From a virus: a stretch of DNA of 40,031 bases. Numbering within the stretch: position 1 is the first letter of the stretch; every line of letters starts with the position of its first letter. The notes beneath the pieces were generated by a model. It saw only the letters and a list, made by a program, of their open reading frames with translations, searched no databases and was not told the DNA's origin. Below are positions 39,398-40,031 of the stretch, piece after piece. Both the position numbers and the translations under genes were made by a program. The DNA is taken from positions 1 through 40,031 of the IMG/VR virus record IMGVR_UViG_3300037493_002347; one strand, 5' to 3'.

Positions 39398-39622
39398 ATG
39401 AGCAATCCCATCAACCCCCTAACCAGGAAACGATACGCACTGTTCTCCGGAGAGCACTACTACCCGTTAGGCGGATTTGATGATTATGGAGCGAGTTTTG
39501 ACAGCTTAGAGGAGGCTATACAAGTAGCTAAAGCACTAAAGGGTGGTTGTTGGTGGCATATTGTAGACCTTAATGAGTTGGTTGTTGTCGCAGACCACTG
39601 TCACAAAAAGGAAACACCATGA
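39398..39622 (+). CDS. Early small hypothetical protein
   Basis: 74 aa with a good AAGGA site 7 nt before ATG. The pattern MSNPINPLTRKRYALFSGEH, then FDSLEEAIQVAKAL and WWHIVDLNELVVV resembles short phage proteins that display DLxTxxIV ends, but I cannot assign a function. It is the first gene behind the rightward promoter and probably early-expressed. Its stop overlaps the next ATG (ATGA). Confidence 0.7.
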   Translation: MSNPINPLTRKRYALFSGEHYYPLGGFDDYGASFDSLEEAIQVAKALKGGCWWHIVDLNELVVVADHCHKKETP

Positions 39623-39942
39623 AGTACCCATCACACGAATGCCTACTGACTGCGGAACTGTGCCGCATCGATCACACCCTGACCAAGCCACCCGGATGCG
39701 CGCCCGTAGTCGCAACTCGCGTTTGCGCGCTTGCCCGGTCCTATCGCCGGCTCAATGAAGCCAGATGCAACCGTGAGCTAAGAGTTGCGGAACAACGCAA
39801 GATGCAATCCCTCCAAGAGCGGGCAGATGCGCTTTTGCTGCCGTACGGCCTGTGTATGGGCCACCCGGGGGGGCTGTGCATGTATGCGCTGCCTACACCG
39901 CCGTGCGCGGTGTCGTCATCCTCGGCTATGGTGATCGCATGA
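39619..39942 (+). CDS. Early hypothetical protein
   Basis: 107 aa. AAAGGA precedes the ATG, which overlaps the previous stop. The N-terminal half is Cys-containing and helical (VCALARSYRRLNEARCNREL), and the C-terminal 30 residues are Gly/Pro/Cys-rich. It overlaps the next gene as ATGA, so the early operon continues past the window. Function unknown. Confidence 0.6.
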   Translation: MKYPSHECLLTAELCRIDHTLTKPPGCAPVVATRVCALARSYRRLNEARCNRELRVAEQRKMQSLQERADALLLPYGLCMGHPGGLCMYALPTPPCAVSSSSAMVIA

Positions 39943-40031
39943 ATAACGACTGCTTCCCCTACACCCTAGAAGACGCTGATGGCAACAAGCTGCACGTTTA
40001 CCCACTCAAGGGCAAATACTGGCACGCTTGG
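39939..40031 (+). CDS. Early hypothetical protein, 3' end outside window
   Basis: The first 31 codons (MNNDCFPYTLEDADGNKLHV, then YPLKGKYWHAW) are in the window. The ATGA overlap with the upstream gene supports the start. It does not join in frame or in sequence type to the helicase fragment at position 1, so the window is not a closed circle. Confidence 0.6.
   Translation, partial: MNNDCFPYTLEDADGNKLHVYPLKGKYWHAW

Noticed and set aside
1-40031. tRNA genes, CRISPR arrays, integrase or insertion sequences
   Set aside because: No cloverleaf-like segments, regular repeat-spacer arrays, recombinase motifs or terminal inverted repeats with a transposase were seen; I could not run a dedicated search.

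Overview
The window is a 40-kb piece of a tailed dsDNA phage (or a prophage that still looks intact). The layout suggests a short-tailed podovirus of a Gram-negative host. No sheath, tube or tape-measure gene is visible. There is a large portal, an acidic scaffold-like protein, a stopper/nozzle-like set, and a block of Gly/Ala- and Gln-rich proteins that look like ejected internal virion proteins. A lipoprotein with a lipobox points to an outer membrane. I cannot name the host genus. The window is not a closed genome: the helicase gene is cut at the left edge and an early gene at the right edge.

Left arm (1-7765, + strand): a tightly overlapping replication operon. It encodes the C-terminus of an SF2 helicase, a PrimPol/DUF3987 primase-helicase, small unknown genes, a DUF2800-tail-like protein with an SSB-like C-terminal tip, a family A DNA polymerase with 3'-5' exonuclease, a DUF3310 protein, more small genes and a RusA Holliday-junction resolvase. 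It meets the leftward late operon tail to tail, with a 17-nt overlap of coding sequence.

Late block (38441 down to 7749, - strand). In order of transcription it holds: a zinc-ribbon protein; an ATP-dependent RNA ligase; a tiny ribbon-helix-helix-like protein; a candidate small terminase; several tiny genes; the large terminase; surface or fibre-like proteins; a candidate lysis cluster of small membrane proteins; a 1122-aa tail protein; portal; scaffold; major capsid; connector and nozzle proteins; LamG-type and collar-domain receptor-binding proteins; and finally four internal virion proteins. Most neighbours overlap as ATGA, GTGA or TAATG. That let me recover five genes of 34-59 codons (25238-25384, 30394-30543, 36285-36389, 36374-36553, 37452-37571).

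Most notable system: the large terminase carries an intein (34087-34935, 283 codons) inserted directly after the DDFLDA nuclease motif. Its Hint splicing blocks are in the terminase frame. The interior of the intein encodes, in a different frame, a complete 201-aa HNH/zinc-finger endonuclease (34088-34693) with its own ATG. Its stop codon lies inside the last His-Asn codons of the intein. This is a mobile element of two overlapping genes: a splicing intein read in one frame and a free-standing homing-type nuclease read in another.

Right end (38442-39397): a 956-nt non-coding, partly very AT-rich region between the leftward late genes and the rightward early genes that start at 39398. It holds a long interrupted inverted repeat, 32-nt direct repeats, two DnaA-box-like sites, a G-quadruplex motif, palindromes, a promoter and two copies of GTATACGCTAC. 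Related TACGCTAC copies sit exactly 5 nt before the starts of two late genes. It is the best candidate in the window for a replication origin and transcription switch.
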